A DNA stretch of 64,000 nucleotides from VAZQ01 sp035293945. Lineage in GTDB: Bacteria > Pseudomonadota > Alphaproteobacteria > Rhizobiales > Xanthobacteraceae. The DNA lies in NCBI GenBank assembly GCA_035293945.1, contig DATGLV010000005.1:1-64000 (forward strand), read 5' to 3'. The translations under genes and the position numbers were made by a program. This document shows, one piece after another, positions 1-8,413 of this stretch (position 1 is its first letter; each line of letters opens with the position of its first letter). The notes under the pieces were generated by a model, which did no database searches, had not been told where the DNA came from, and saw nothing but the letters and a program-made list of their open reading frames with translations.

Positions 1-945
1 TCGGCGGCCGAGATCAACGAGGTGGTTCTCGTCGGCGGCATGACCCGCATGCCGAAGGTCCAGGAAGTCGTGAAGCAGTTGTTCGGCAAGGAGCCGCACA
101 AGGGCGTCAATCCTGACGAAGTGGTTGCCGTCGGCGCGGCCATCCAGGCCGGCGTGCTGCAGGGCGACGTCAAGGACGTGCTGCTGCTCGACGTGACCCC
201 GCTGTCGCTCGGCATCGAGACGCTGGGTGGCGTGTTCACCCGCATCATTGATCGCAACACCACGATCCCGACCAAGAAGAGCCAGGTGTTCTCCACCGCT
301 GAGGATCATCAAAACGCGGTGACGATCCGGGTGTTCCAGGGCGAGCGCGAGATGGCGGCCGACAACAAGCTGCTCGGCCAGTTCGATCTCGTCGGCATTC
401 CACCGGCGCCGCGCGGCGTGCCGCAGATCGAGGTGACCTTCGACATCGATGCGAACGGCATCGTCAATGTCCAGGCCAAGGACAAGGCGACCGGCAAGGA
501 GCAGCAGATCCGCATCCAGGCATCGGGGGGTCTCTCCGAGGCCGACATCCAGAAGATGGTCAAGGACGCGGAGGCGCATGCCGACGAGGACAAGAAACGC
601 AAGGCTGCGGTCGAAGCCAAGAACCACGCCGAGGCGATGGTGCATGCGACCGAGAAGGCGCTCACCGAGCATGGCAGCAAGATCAGTGACGCCGACCGGC
701 GCGGCATAGAGAACGCGATGGCGGATTTGAAAGAGGCGCTCAAGGGCGACGACTCCGAGGCCATCACGGCCAAGACGAATGCGCTGGCGCAGGCTTCAAT
801 GAAGCTCGGCGAGGCGATGTACAAGCAAGGCCAGGAGGCCGCCGGTGGCGCTCCCGGCGGCGATAGCGGCGCCAAGAAGGAAGACGTCGTCGATGCGGAG
901 TTCACTGAGGTCGACGACGATAAGAAGAACAAGAAATCAGCTTGA
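1..945 (+). CDS. dnaK: Chaperone protein DnaK (Hsp70), C-terminal part
   Basis: This is the 3' part of dnaK; the frame is open from the first base, so the gene starts outside the window. DnaK is the cytosolic ATP-dependent Hsp70 chaperone that works with DnaJ and GrpE. Visible are the end of the ATPase domain (VLVGGMTRMP, then GAAIQAGVLQGDV), the linker DVLLLDVTPLSLGIET, the substrate-binding beta domain and the helical lid. The tail is acidic (DVVDAEFTEVDDD) and ends in a lysine-rich stretch, as in proteobacterial DnaK. dnaJ follows in the same direction after a strong terminator-like hairpin. Identification is certain; only about half the protein is seen. Confidence 0.98.
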   Translation, partial: SAAEINEVVLVGGMTRMPKVQEVVKQLFGKEPHKGVNPDEVVAVGAAIQAGVLQGDVKDVLLLDVTPLSLGIETLGGVFTRIIDRNTTIPTKKSQVFSTAEDHQNAVTIRVFQGEREMAADNKLLGQFDLVGIPPAPRGVPQIEVTFDIDANGIVNVQAKDKATGKEQQIRIQASGGLSEADIQKMVKDAEAHADEDKKRKAAVEAKNHAEAMVHATEKALTEHGSKISDADRRGIENAMADLKEALKGDDSEAITAKTNALAQASMKLGEAMYKQGQEAAGGAPGGDSGAKKEDVVDAEFTEVDDDKKNKKSA

Positions 946-1010
946 TCCCGGGCAGCCGCGATGCCTGCCATACGGACGAAAGCGCTGGATTTCGCACTTC
1001 GGTCCATTAG

Positions 1011-1045
1011 CCTGCAGGTTGGATCGATCCGGCCTGCAGGTTTTT
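1011..1045 (+). terminator. Rho-independent terminator-like hairpin between dnaK and dnaJ
   Basis: Two copies of the self-complementary octamer CCTGCAGG (1011-1018 and 1033-1040) flank GGATCGATCC. As RNA this folds into one hairpin: CCUGCAGG pairs with the second copy, UU/GG make wobble pairs, GGA pairs with UCC and UCGA is the loop. Five T residues follow directly (1041-1045). This is the textbook layout of an intrinsic terminator. It would end or attenuate dnaK transcription before dnaJ and so set a higher DnaK:DnaJ ratio. Confidence 0.75.
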
Positions 1046-1124
1046 CTTGGACCCGCGACTGCGGGTTCGGAAAGCATCGTGGGGTCCGCTGGTGAATTTG
1101 AGGTTCGAGGGCAAGGATCCGCGG

Positions 1125-2255
1125 ATGGCCAAGCGCTGCTACTACGAGGTTCTCGAGGTCGACCGCACCGCCACTGACGCACAGCTCAAGGCGGCGTTCC
1201 GCAAGCTGGCCATGAAATATCATCCGGACCGCAATCCGGACGGCGACAGCGAGCACAAGTTCAAGGAGATCAATGAAGCCTACGAGGTGCTCAAGGACGG
1301 CGACAAGCGCGCCGCCTATGACCGCTTCGGCCATGCTGCCTTCGAGCACGGCGGGATGGGGGCTGGCGCCAATTTCGGCGCCGATTTCGGTTCGGCCTTC
1401 TCGGATCTGTTCGAAGGCATTTTCGGCATGGCCGGCGGACGCGGCGGGCGCGGTGGCCGCGAGCGCGGTGCCGATCTGCGCTACAACATGGAGATCAGTC
1501 TCGACGAGGCCTATGCGGGCAAGACCGCGCAAGTCAGGATTCCGACGTCGGTGTCGTGCGAAGCGTGCTCGGGAACCGGCGCCAAGTCCGGTACCAAGCC
1601 GAAGGCGTGCCCGACCTGCGCCGGCTCGGGGCGCATCCGCCATGCCCAGGGATTTTTCACGCTGGAGCGAACCTGCCCGGCCTGCCAGGGTCGAGGCCAG
1701 GTGATCGAGAGCCCATGCCCGGCCTGCTCCGGGGCCGGACGGGTCACGCGCGAGCGCATGCTGTCGGTCAATATTCCGCCCGGCGTGGAGGACGGCACCC
1801 GCATCCGCCTCTCGGGTGAGGGCGAGGCCGGCATCCGTGGGGGACCGGCGGGCGACCTCTACATCTTCCTCTCGCTCGCGGCCCATCCGTTCTTTCAACG
1901 CGATGGGGCCGATCTACACTGCCGGGTGCCGATCTCAATGGTGACGGCAGCTCTCGGTGGTGAGTTCGAGGTTCCGACCATCGACGGCGGCAAGACGCGC
2001 GTAAAGGTTCCGGAAGGCACACAATCGGGTCGGCGCTTCCGCCTGCAGGACAAGGGCATGCCGGTGCTCCGCTCGAAGCAGACCGGTGACATGTATGTGC
2101 AGGTTGTGGTCGAGACGCCGCAGAATTTGACCAAGCGCCAGCGCGAGCTGCTGGGCGAATTCGAGAAGCTCAGCTCTAAGGATACCCATCCCGAATCGGC
2201 GGGATTCTTCGGTAAAGTCAGGGAGTTCCTGGGCGGCCGGGCGGGCTCGGCCTAA
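1125..2255 (+). CDS. dnaJ: Chaperone protein DnaJ (Hsp40)
   Basis: Full-length type I DnaJ of 376 residues, co-chaperone that stimulates DnaK ATPase activity and delivers unfolded clients. The start ATG at 1125 gives MAKRCYYEVLEV, the normal family N-terminus; the frame is open further upstream but no homology is expected there. The J domain carries HPD at residues 33-35, followed by a Gly/Phe-rich linker, four zinc-binding CxxCxGxG repeats (CEACSGTG, CPTCAGSG, CPACQGRG, CPACSGAG) and the C-terminal substrate-binding domain. It lies downstream of dnaK in the same direction, separated by 179 bp that hold a hairpin terminator, so it may be expressed by read-through or from its own promoter. Confidence 0.97.
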   Translation: MAKRCYYEVLEVDRTATDAQLKAAFRKLAMKYHPDRNPDGDSEHKFKEINEAYEVLKDGDKRAAYDRFGHAAFEHGGMGAGANFGADFGSAFSDLFEGIFGMAGGRGGRGGRERGADLRYNMEISLDEAYAGKTAQVRIPTSVSCEACSGTGAKSGTKPKACPTCAGSGRIRHAQGFFTLERTCPACQGRGQVIESPCPACSGAGRVTRERMLSVNIPPGVEDGTRIRLSGEGEAGIRGGPAGDLYIFLSLAAHPFFQRDGADLHCRVPISMVTAALGGEFEVPTIDGGKTRVKVPEGTQSGRRFRLQDKGMPVLRSKQTGDMYVQVVVETPQNLTKRQRELLGEFEKLSSKDTHPESAGFFGKVREFLGGRAGSA

Positions 2256-2380
2256 CAGCGGCAACTGCGCGCAAGCGTTTCCGGCGGAACCTTACGCGGA
2301 GAATTGCCTTGACCCTGGTTACCCTTGGCTCTACCGATTAGCTGTCACAAATCCGTTACCATTCTGTCGCGTTAGCCCAT

Positions 2381-3073
2381 ATGCCCCTACCGGCGCTGCA
2401 GCTGCTCGAAAAAAAATTCGAGGAACACATTCGGCTGCTCGAGCTGAAGCGCGGAGCCATCGAAAAGCAGATTGAGCGGCATTTCCGACGTTTCGAGCAG
2501 CGCAACCGCATTCGTCTGGATGATGAGGTCCGCTTCATCCGCACCTGGATGGAGAAACCGCTCTCGATCGGCGCCGTGGCGCCTTCGAGCCGCGTCCTGG
2601 CACGCGCCATGGCGGCCTATGTGGATGCAAGCCGCAACGGTCCAATCATCGAGCTCGGCCCCGGCACCGGTCCGGTGACGGAAGCCCTGGTGGCGCAGGG
2701 CGTCGATCCCTCACGGCTTATTTTGCTCGAGTACGATCCTGCCTTTTGCCGACTGTTGCGCGACCGCTATCCGACTTCGACCGTCGTGCAGGGCGATGCC
2801 TACAGCCTCGGTCGCGTGCTCGGCGGCCATCTGGCAGCACCCGCGGCGGCGGTCGTTTCCGGCCTGCCGCTCTTCACCAAGCCGGTGAAAATGCGCCTCA
2901 AGCTGATCCACGAAGCCTTTGCGCTCATGCTGCCGGGCGCTCCTTTCGTGCAGTTTACCTATGCGACCGTGCCGCCCATCCCCAAAGCGCTCGATCGCGT
3001 GCGCGCCGAGGCCTCCGAGCGCATCTGGAAGAACATTCCGCCGGCGCGCATCTGGGTCTATCGGCGAGATTGA
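2381..3073 (+). CDS. pmtA: Phospholipid N-methyltransferase (rhizobial PmtA type)
   Basis: A 230-residue SAM-dependent methyltransferase that resembles the Sinorhizobium/Bradyrhizobium type of PmtA, which methylates phosphatidylethanolamine stepwise towards phosphatidylcholine at the inner membrane. The first 50 residues are a charged amphipathic helix-like segment. FIRTWMEKPLSIGAVAPSS is characteristic, followed by SAM motif I ELGPGTGPVT, the acidic end of strand 2 (LEYDP) and QGDAY. The fold is related to the rRNA adenine dimethylases, but the N-terminal charged helix and the PSS segment favour PmtA. A weak TTGACC-N17-TACCGA promoter lies upstream around 2309-2337. Function is by family similarity, not proven. 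Confidence 0.82.
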   Translation: MPLPALQLLEKKFEEHIRLLELKRGAIEKQIERHFRRFEQRNRIRLDDEVRFIRTWMEKPLSIGAVAPSSRVLARAMAAYVDASRNGPIIELGPGTGPVTEALVAQGVDPSRLILLEYDPAFCRLLRDRYPTSTVVQGDAYSLGRVLGGHLAAPAAAVVSGLPLFTKPVKMRLKLIHEAFALMLPGAPFVQFTYATVPPIPKALDRVRAEASERIWKNIPPARIWVYRRD

Positions 3074-3083
3074 GCGCGCGCTT

Positions 3084-3203
3084 GCGCATGTCCCGGGAGA
3101 GACTGCCCTTGCGAAAGCGAGGCGGGATGCCGGTTTTCCGACCAAGGACATGCGCCAACGCAAAATTTGGCGGCGGATTCCGTTCCATTCGAACGGAATC
3201 CGC
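3084..3203. repeat. Two adjacent palindromic intergenic repeats
   Basis: The gap between pmtA and the FMN reductase is filled by two palindromes. The first has arms GCGCATGTCC (3084-3093) and GGACATGCGC (3146-3155) around a core containing GCCCTTGCGAAAGCGAGG (3105-3122). The second is a 13-bp perfect stem GCGGATTCCGTTC/GAACGGAATCCGC (3173-3203) with a 5-nt loop. The first is related to the repeat after pyrF (4532-4579), and its core recurs near 18743 and, reversed, at 33802-33819. Neither stem is followed by a T tract, so they look like REP-type elements rather than terminators. Confidence 0.75.
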
Positions 3204-3239
3204 TCTAAGCGTGTGGCGGCAAATTGAGAAGCCGCTCCG

Positions 3240-3821
3240 ATGCCCTACCCGAAAATCCTGGTCCTGCCGGGCTCGCTGCGCAGCGGCTCCCATAATGCGC
3301 GGCTGGCGGCGCTTGCCACGAAGGAGCTGGTGCTTGCCGAGGCCGATGTCACCCGCATATCGCTTGCCGACTACCCGCTGCCAATTTTCGATGCCGATCT
3401 GGCCAATGAGAAGGGCCCGCCCGCCAATGCGGTGAACCTCAAGCGGCTGGTCTCGGCCCACCGCGGCGTGTTCATCGCCAGCCCCGAATACAACGCGTCG
3501 GTCACCCCGCTTATCAAGAACGCGATCGACTGGATCTCCACCGTGCGGGAAGGCGACGAGCCGCAGCTCGCCGCTTTTCAGGACCGTGTCTTTGCGCTCG
3601 GCGCCGCTTCGCCTGGCCGCTCCGGCGGCATGCAGTCGCTGATCGCCTTACGCCAGGTTCTGGCGGTCGGCTGCCGGGCGCTCGTCATTCCCGAGCAGGT
3701 CACCATTCCGAACGCCGGGGCCGCCTTCGACGACATGGATCAGTTGACCGACACCCGCGCAGCCGCTCAGCTCAAGCTGGTGGCGCGGCGGCTCGTCGAC
3801 TATGCCCGGATGTTGCGATGA
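3240..3821 (+). CDS. NADPH-dependent FMN reductase / quinone reductase family protein
   Basis: A 193-residue flavodoxin-fold oxidoreductase of the NADPH-dependent FMN reductase (ChrR/azoreductase-like) family, expected in the cytosol using FMN and NAD(P)H to reduce quinones, flavins or chromate-like acceptors. The phosphate-binding loop is PGSLRSGSHN near residues 10-19, and the family hallmark SPEYNASVTPLIKNAIDW lies around residue 80, with the GAASPGRSGG loop later. It ends 12 bp before pyrF in the same direction and may share a transcript with it. The physiological substrate cannot be read from sequence. Confidence 0.88.
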   Translation: MPYPKILVLPGSLRSGSHNARLAALATKELVLAEADVTRISLADYPLPIFDADLANEKGPPANAVNLKRLVSAHRGVFIASPEYNASVTPLIKNAIDWISTVREGDEPQLAAFQDRVFALGAASPGRSGGMQSLIALRQVLAVGCRALVIPEQVTIPNAGAAFDDMDQLTDTRAAAQLKLVARRLVDYARMLR

Positions 3822-3833
3822 AGGAGAGGAGCT

Positions 3834-4532
3834 ATGATGCTTGATCCGCGCGAGCGGCTGATCGTGGCGCTCGATGTCGCCTCAGTGCCGGCGGCTTCGA
3901 AACTGGTCGCGCGCCTCGGGTCCGCGGTTTCGTTCTACAAGATCGGCTATCAGCTCGGCTTTGCGGGCGGACTTGAATTCGCCCGCGACCTGATTGCAGG
4001 CGGCAATCAGGTCTTCATTGACATGAAGCTGCACGATATCGGCAACACGGTCGCGCGCGGGGTCGAGAGCATCGCTCGTCTTGGTGCTTCGTTCCTCACG
4101 GTGCACGCCTATCCGCAGACCATGCATGCGGCCGTGGAAGCGCGCGCCGGGAGCAAGCTGCGCATTCTCGCCGTCACCGTCCTCACCTCCTATGACGATG
4201 CCGATCTCGCGGCCGCGGGCTATGATTTCACGGTGGGCGAGCTCGTCTCGGAGCGCGCCGCGCAAGCCAGCGATATCGGGGTGGACGGACTTGTTTGCTC
4301 GGCAGAGGAAGCCGCAAAGCTGCGTTCGGAGATCCGCCCCAGCATGGTGCTGGTCACACCCGGCATCAGGCCGGCAGGCGCTGCGGCCGGCGATCAGAAG
4401 CGGATCATGACCCCGCAGGCCGCTATCCATGCGGGCGCCGACTATCTGGTGGTCGGGCGGCCGATCGTCGAAGCGGCTGATCCCAAGGCCATGGCAGACG
4501 CGATCATTGCGGAGATCGCGGGCGCGCAGTAG
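3834..4532 (+). CDS. pyrF: Orotidine 5'-phosphate decarboxylase
   Basis: PyrF, 232 residues, decarboxylates OMP to UMP in the last step of de novo pyrimidine synthesis (cytosolic TIM barrel). Key residues are visible: D14 in VALDV, FYKIGYQL for substrate binding, and the catalytic D63-x-K65-x-x-D68 array in FIDMKLHDIG. The C-terminal phosphate-binding segment reads VTPGIRP and DYLVVGRPI. GGAGAGG precedes tandem ATG codons at 3834 and 3837, so the exact start may be either. The stop codon overlaps the first base of a palindromic repeat. Confidence 0.97.
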   Translation: MMLDPRERLIVALDVASVPAASKLVARLGSAVSFYKIGYQLGFAGGLEFARDLIAGGNQVFIDMKLHDIGNTVARGVESIARLGASFLTVHAYPQTMHAAVEARAGSKLRILAVTVLTSYDDADLAAAGYDFTVGELVSERAAQASDIGVDGLVCSAEEAAKLRSEIRPSMVLVTPGIRPAGAAAGDQKRIMTPQAAIHAGADYLVVGRPIVEAADPKAMADAIIAEIAGAQ

Positions 4533-4579
4533 CGCATGTCCCGGAAAATTGGTTGCCGGTCCTCCGAAAGGACATGTGC
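4532..4579. repeat. Palindromic repeat after pyrF
   Basis: Arms GCGCATGTCC (4532-4541) and GGACATGTGC (4570-4579) are imperfect inverted copies of each other and match the arms of the repeat at 3084-3155. The core GGTTGCCGGTCCTCCGAAA is related to the GCCGGTTTTCCGA core of that copy. The element fills the short gap between pyrF and the DUF1330 gene. Confidence 0.7.
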
Positions 4580-4600
4580 CAATGCAAAAGGGAGCTTGAG

Positions 4601-4903
4601 ATGGCGAAGGGCTATTGGATCGTGCGTGTCGACGTGAATGATCCGGAGGCTTACAAGGCCTATGTGGCGGCCAACGCCGAAGCATTCCGCAAATTCGGTG
4701 CGCACTTTTTGGTGCGCGGCGGCAAGCACGAGACCCTCGAAGGTACAAGCCGGGCCCGCAACGTGGTGATCGAGTTCAAGGACTATGAGACGGCGCTTGC
4801 CTGCTACCGCTCACCCGAATACGCGCGGGCCCTGGCGTTGCGCCTTCCCGCCGCGACCGCCGACATCATCGTGATCGAAGGCTATGACGGCGCCCAGCCG
4901 TGA
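4601..4903 (+). CDS. DUF1330 family protein
   Basis: A 100-residue protein of the DUF1330 family (dimeric alpha-beta barrel, ABM-like fold). Typical features are WIVRVDVNDPEAYKAYVAAN at the N-terminus, FLVRGGKHETLEG in the middle and VVIEFKDYETALACYRSPEY towards the end. GGGAGCTTGAG precedes the ATG at 4601 and supports this start rather than an upstream one inside the palindromic repeat. No enzyme activity is established for the family. It lies downstream of pyrF in the same direction. Confidence 0.85.
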   Translation: MAKGYWIVRVDVNDPEAYKAYVAANAEAFRKFGAHFLVRGGKHETLEGTSRARNVVIEFKDYETALACYRSPEYARALALRLPAATADIIVIEGYDGAQP

Positions 4904-4926
4904 GGCTGCTCGCTGTCACCGCTCCA

Positions 4927-4989
4927 GTCATCCCCGCGAAAGCGGGGATCCAGTATTCTTCGCAAAAATGTACTCGACCCGGGAATGAC
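4927..4989. repeat. Palindromic GTCATCCCCGCGAAAGCGGGGAT-type repeat
   Basis: GTCAT at the left end and ATGAC at the right end delimit an element whose core CCCCGCGAAAGCGGGG is a stable hairpin. Sequences of this form are common dispersed palindromes in proteobacterial genomes. It occupies most of the gap between the DUF1330 gene and dapB, just ahead of the dapB ribosome binding site. Confidence 0.7.
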
Positions 4990-5018
4990 CGGAGGAGCCC
5001 GCTTGAGGAGCTGATCGA

Positions 5019-5834
5019 ATGTCCGAGATGCGGTTGATCGTAGCGGGCGCCGGCGGGCGCATGGGGCGCACCGTGATCCAGGCGATTGCGGCCGCCCAGG
5101 GCGTGACGCTCGCAGGCGCCGTTGAGGCGGCCGCGAGCAGCGCGATCGGGCGAGATGCGGGCGAGCTCGCCGGCCTTGCCAAGAACGGCATTGCGGTCAC
5201 GACCGAGCTCGCGCCGCTGCTTGCCGCAGCTGACGGGCTGATCGACTTCACCACCCCCGCCGCCAGCCTTGCCTTCGCGGAGCTGACCGCCCCCCACGGG
5301 CTTGTCCATGTCATCGGCAGCACCGGCTTTACGCCGGCCGACGAAGCCGCGATCGCATCGGCGGCCGAGCGCGCCATCGTGGTCAAGTCCGGCAATATGA
5401 GCCTTGGGGTCAATCTGCTGGCGGCTCTCGTCAAACGCGTCGCCCGCACGCTCGATGCGGAATTCGACATCGAAATTCTCGAGATGCATCACAATCGCAA
5501 GATCGACGCGCCCTCCGGCACTGCGCTGATGCTGGGTCAGGCCGCTGCACACGGGCGAGGCCTTAACCTCGCCTCGCATCGGGTGATGAGCCGCGAAGGC
5601 GTAACCGGCGCGCGGCATCCGGGCAATATCGGCTTTGCCACGCTGCGCGGCGGCACCGTAGTGGGCGATCACACTGTCATCTTTGCCGGACCTGCCGAGC
5701 GCATCGAGCTCACGCACCGGGCCGAGGACCGTATGATCTTTGCCCGCGGCGCACTCAAGGCTGCGCTGTGGGCACGCGGCCGCCCGCCCGGCCTCTATTC
5801 CATGGCGGACGTGCTGGAGCTGAAGGATTTTTAG
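5019..5834 (+). CDS. dapB: 4-hydroxy-tetrahydrodipicolinate reductase
   Basis: DapB, 271 residues, the NAD(P)H-dependent reductase of the diaminopimelate/lysine pathway (cell-wall peptidoglycan precursor). The Rossmann dinucleotide loop is GAGGRMGR at residues 10-17, DFTTP and GSTGF form the cofactor pocket, and the family signature EMHHNRKIDAPSGTAL carries the catalytic histidine and lysine. Length is normal. GGAGCCC upstream and the conserved MRLIVAGAGG start support the ATG at 5019. It converges with gpmI across 32 bp. Confidence 0.97.
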   Translation: MSEMRLIVAGAGGRMGRTVIQAIAAAQGVTLAGAVEAAASSAIGRDAGELAGLAKNGIAVTTELAPLLAAADGLIDFTTPAASLAFAELTAPHGLVHVIGSTGFTPADEAAIASAAERAIVVKSGNMSLGVNLLAALVKRVARTLDAEFDIEILEMHHNRKIDAPSGTALMLGQAAAHGRGLNLASHRVMSREGVTGARHPGNIGFATLRGGTVVGDHTVIFAGPAERIELTHRAEDRMIFARGALKAALWARGRPPGLYSMADVLELKDF

Positions 5835-5837
5835 CCG

Positions 5838-5860
5838 GCCCCGCCGCTCAGTCGCGGGGC
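5838..5860. terminator. Hairpin between convergent dapB and gpmI
   Basis: GCCCCGC (5838-5844) and GCGGGGC (5854-5860) form a GC-rich 7-bp stem in the 32-bp space where dapB and gpmI converge. There is no T tract after the stem on either strand, so a bidirectional terminator is an inference from position and stem strength only. Confidence 0.4.
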
Positions 5861-5866
5861 GGCACT

Positions 5867-7390
5867 TCAGGATTCCAGCAGCGATGAGCCGGTCATTTCC
5901 GGCGGCTTCGGCAAGCCCATCAGCTCGAGCAGCGTCGGGGCAATGTCGGCGAGGCGGCCTTCGGATACAAGCGCGCGATTGCGCGCGCCAAGCACGACGA
6001 GCGGCACCGGGTTGGTGGTGTGTGCGGTGTGCGGGCCGCCGGTCTCCGGGTCGCGCATCAGCTCGCAATTGCCGTGGTCGGCGGTGACGAGCAGAGCGCC
6101 GCCCGCATTCCTTATCGCTTCAACAATTCGGCCGAGGCCGGTGTCGACGGTCTCGACCGCCTTGATGGCGGCCGGCAGGCTGCCGGTATGTCCGACCATG
6201 TCGGGATTGGCGTAGTTGAGCACGATGAGATCGTATTTGCCGGAATTGATCGCCGCGACGGCCTTGTCGGTCAGCTCAGGCGCGGACATTTCCGGCTGCA
6301 GGTCGTAGGTGGCGACCTTGGGCGAGGGCACCATGATGCGGTCTTCGCCGGAATACGGCTCTTCACGCCCGCCGTTGAGGAAGTAGGTGACGTGCGGATA
6401 TTTCTCGGTCTCGGCCATGCGCAACTGAGCACGGCCGGCCGCCGCCACGACCTCGCCGAGGATGTTCTTGAAGGTCTGCGCCGGAAAAATCGCCGGCATG
6501 AACCTGTCGAGCTCGTCGCTGTACTGTGTCATGCCGATCGCGGCCGCGAGGTGCACCACGCGCGGCCGTGCAAATCCTGAGAACGCGGGATCAAGAATCG
6601 CACTTAAGATCTCGCGCACACGGTCGGCACGGAAGTTGAAGCAGAGAAGCCCGTCGCCGTCCTTGAAGCCTTGATAGTCGCCGATCACCGCCGGTGAGAT
6701 GAACTCGTCGAATTTTTTGTTCGCGTACGCAGCGGTGATTGCGGAAGGCGCATCGGCAAAGCGTGGGCCGTTAGCTTCAACAATCGTCCGATAGGCTTTC
6801 TCGACACGCTCCCAGCGCTTGTCGCGATCCATTGCGTAATAGCGGCCGCTGACGGTGGCGACCGGCACGGATTTGGGCAGTGCCGTTATGAGATTGCCGA
6901 CATATTCGGCGGCCGATTGCGGCGGCGTATCGCGCCCGTCAGTGATCGCATGCACCAAAGTCGGCACGCCGGCCTCGGTTAGAATGCGCGCGAGCGCCGC
7001 CGCATGATCCTGATGCGAATGCACGCCGCCGGGCGAGACAAGGCCGATGAGATGGCAAGTGCCGCGACTCTCCTTCAGCTTCTTGATGAGGCCGGTGAGC
7101 GCCTCCGCGCGCTTGATCTCACCGCCCGCAATGGCCTCGTTGATGCGCGGCAGATCCTGCATCACTACGCGCCCAGCCCCGATATTGAGATGGCCGACCT
7201 CGGAATTTCCCATCTGGCCCTGGGGCAGGCCTACATCTCTGCCCGAGGTGTGCAGAAACCCGTGCGGACCTGCTTCCCAGAGCTTGGTGAAAGTCGGCGT
7301 CTTGGCTTGGCGCACCGCATTGTCGGCGATTTCCTCGCGCCAGCCGAAGCCATCGAGAATGACCAACATCACCGGCCGCCGCTCTTGCAT
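5867..7390 (-). CDS. gpmI: 2,3-bisphosphoglycerate-independent phosphoglycerate mutase
   Basis: GpmI, 507 residues, interconverts 3- and 2-phosphoglycerate in glycolysis and gluconeogenesis using two Mn ions and a phosphoserine intermediate. The first metal site is ILDGFGWRE, the catalytic serine lies in QMGNSEVGHLNIGAGR (S63), HAITDGRDTPP and SGRYYAMDRD(K)RW are substrate-binding signatures, and the C-terminal metal ligands are NYANPDMVGHTG and VTADHGNCE. Length and motifs are complete. A short gap separates it from the Ada-like gene, whose 3' end follows its start on the same strand. Confidence 0.97.
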   Translation of the reverse strand: MQERRPVMLVILDGFGWREEIADNAVRQAKTPTFTKLWEAGPHGFLHTSGRDVGLPQGQMGNSEVGHLNIGAGRVVMQDLPRINEAIAGGEIKRAEALTGLIKKLKESRGTCHLIGLVSPGGVHSHQDHAAALARILTEAGVPTLVHAITDGRDTPPQSAAEYVGNLITALPKSVPVATVSGRYYAMDRDKRWERVEKAYRTIVEANGPRFADAPSAITAAYANKKFDEFISPAVIGDYQGFKDGDGLLCFNFRADRVREILSAILDPAFSGFARPRVVHLAAAIGMTQYSDELDRFMPAIFPAQTFKNILGEVVAAAGRAQLRMAETEKYPHVTYFLNGGREEPYSGEDRIMVPSPKVATYDLQPEMSAPELTDKAVAAINSGKYDLIVLNYANPDMVGHTGSLPAAIKAVETVDTGLGRIVEAIRNAGGALLVTADHGNCELMRDPETGGPHTAHTTNPVPLVVLGARNRALVSEGRLADIAPTLLELMGLPKPPEMTGSSLLES

Positions 7391-7448
7391 GTCCGCTTAC
7401 TCCGCAACTGTCGATTTCGGCCTCGTATTGCGGATTGCGGCGTAGGCG

Positions 7449-8351
7449 TCAATCAGCGTGCGGCGTCACCTTTCCGGCCTCCCAGCCGAGCATCGCGCGT
7501 TTCCGGGTCAGGCCCCAGTGGTAGCCGGTGAGGCTGCCGCTCTTGCCGACGACGCGATGGCACGGCACCACGAAGGAGATCGGATTGCGCCCGACCGCGG
7601 CCCCGACGGCGCGTGCGGCCGCCGGCGTGCAGATCTTGGCGGCGATTTCCGAATAGCTGGTCAGCCGACCCATCGGTATTTCCAGAAGTGCTTCCCAGAC
7701 CCGCACTTCGAAATCGGTGCCGATCAGCACCACCCGCAAAGGCCGCCCGGCGCGCCAAGTCGTGCTGTCGAAGATGCGACGCGCAAGCGGCGCCGTTCCG
7801 CCGACATCCTCCACGTAGGTGGCCTTGGGCCAGCGCGTCTGCATGTCGGTCAGCACCACGGCCTCCTCGCCGGCGTCCGCGAAGGCGAGACCTGCGAGCC
7901 CGCGCGCGGTCGCCATTACGAGAGCATTGCCGAATGGCGACGGATGAAACCCATACCGAATGGTCAACGCCTCGCCGCCGGCCTTCCATTCGCCGGGCGA
8001 CATCGCGTCATGGGTGACGAACAGATCGTGCAGCCGCCCCGGGCCTGAAAGGCCGACCTCATAGGAGGCGTCGAGCACGCTGGCCGACTGGCGGAGCAGC
8101 AGGCGCGCATGGTCAAGCGTCAGGGCCTGAAGAAACGCTTTGGGACTGATACCCGCCCAGCGGCGAAAGAGATGATGCAGATCGGTCGCGCTGACGCCGG
8201 CCGCCGCGGCGATCTCGGATATTTCGGGCTGGGTGCGCCAATTGCCACGGATGTGGGCGATCGCGCGGCGCACCACCTCGTAGTCGGCGGCAGCCTCGAC
8301 GAGTTGGGTAGTCTCAGGATTGCGGTCGGGCGAGAGCATGGATGTCTCCAT
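7449..8351 (-). CDS. AraC-type HTH / O6-methylguanine-DNA methyltransferase (Ada-like)
   Basis: A 300-residue repair protein joining an AraC-type helix-turn-helix (about residues 29-120) to the methylated-DNA-protein cysteine methyltransferase domain (about 140-290). The acceptor cysteine C264 lies in VVPCHRVVGKSG, and GRLTSYSEIA and AAVGRNP are standard active-site surroundings. It lacks the N-terminal zinc-binding Ada domain that repairs methylphosphotriesters, so it probably repairs O6-alkylguanine but may not be converted to an activator the way E. coli Ada is. ATG at 8351 is preferred; another ATG is four codons further in. DUF2244 lies upstream on the same strand. Confidence 0.9.
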   Translation of the reverse strand: METSMLSPDRNPETTQLVEAAADYEVVRRAIAHIRGNWRTQPEISEIAAAAGVSATDLHHLFRRWAGISPKAFLQALTLDHARLLLRQSASVLDASYEVGLSGPGRLHDLFVTHDAMSPGEWKAGGEALTIRYGFHPSPFGNALVMATARGLAGLAFADAGEEAVVLTDMQTRWPKATYVEDVGGTAPLARRIFDSTTWRAGRPLRVVLIGTDFEVRVWEALLEIPMGRLTSYSEIAAKICTPAAARAVGAAVGRNPISFVVPCHRVVGKSGSLTGYHWGLTRKRAMLGWEAGKVTPHAD

Positions 8352-8413
8352 CTTTGGCTCTCCCCTAGCTAGGTCGGCTTCGCCCCTGTGCCCACCCGAT
8401 TCCTGCCGCTGGC

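Noticed and set aside
309..1898. Long open frame antisense to dnaK and dnaJ
   Set aside because: It mirrors two certain genes in a high-GC genome, has low-complexity Ala/Arg/Ser content and no recognisable domain.
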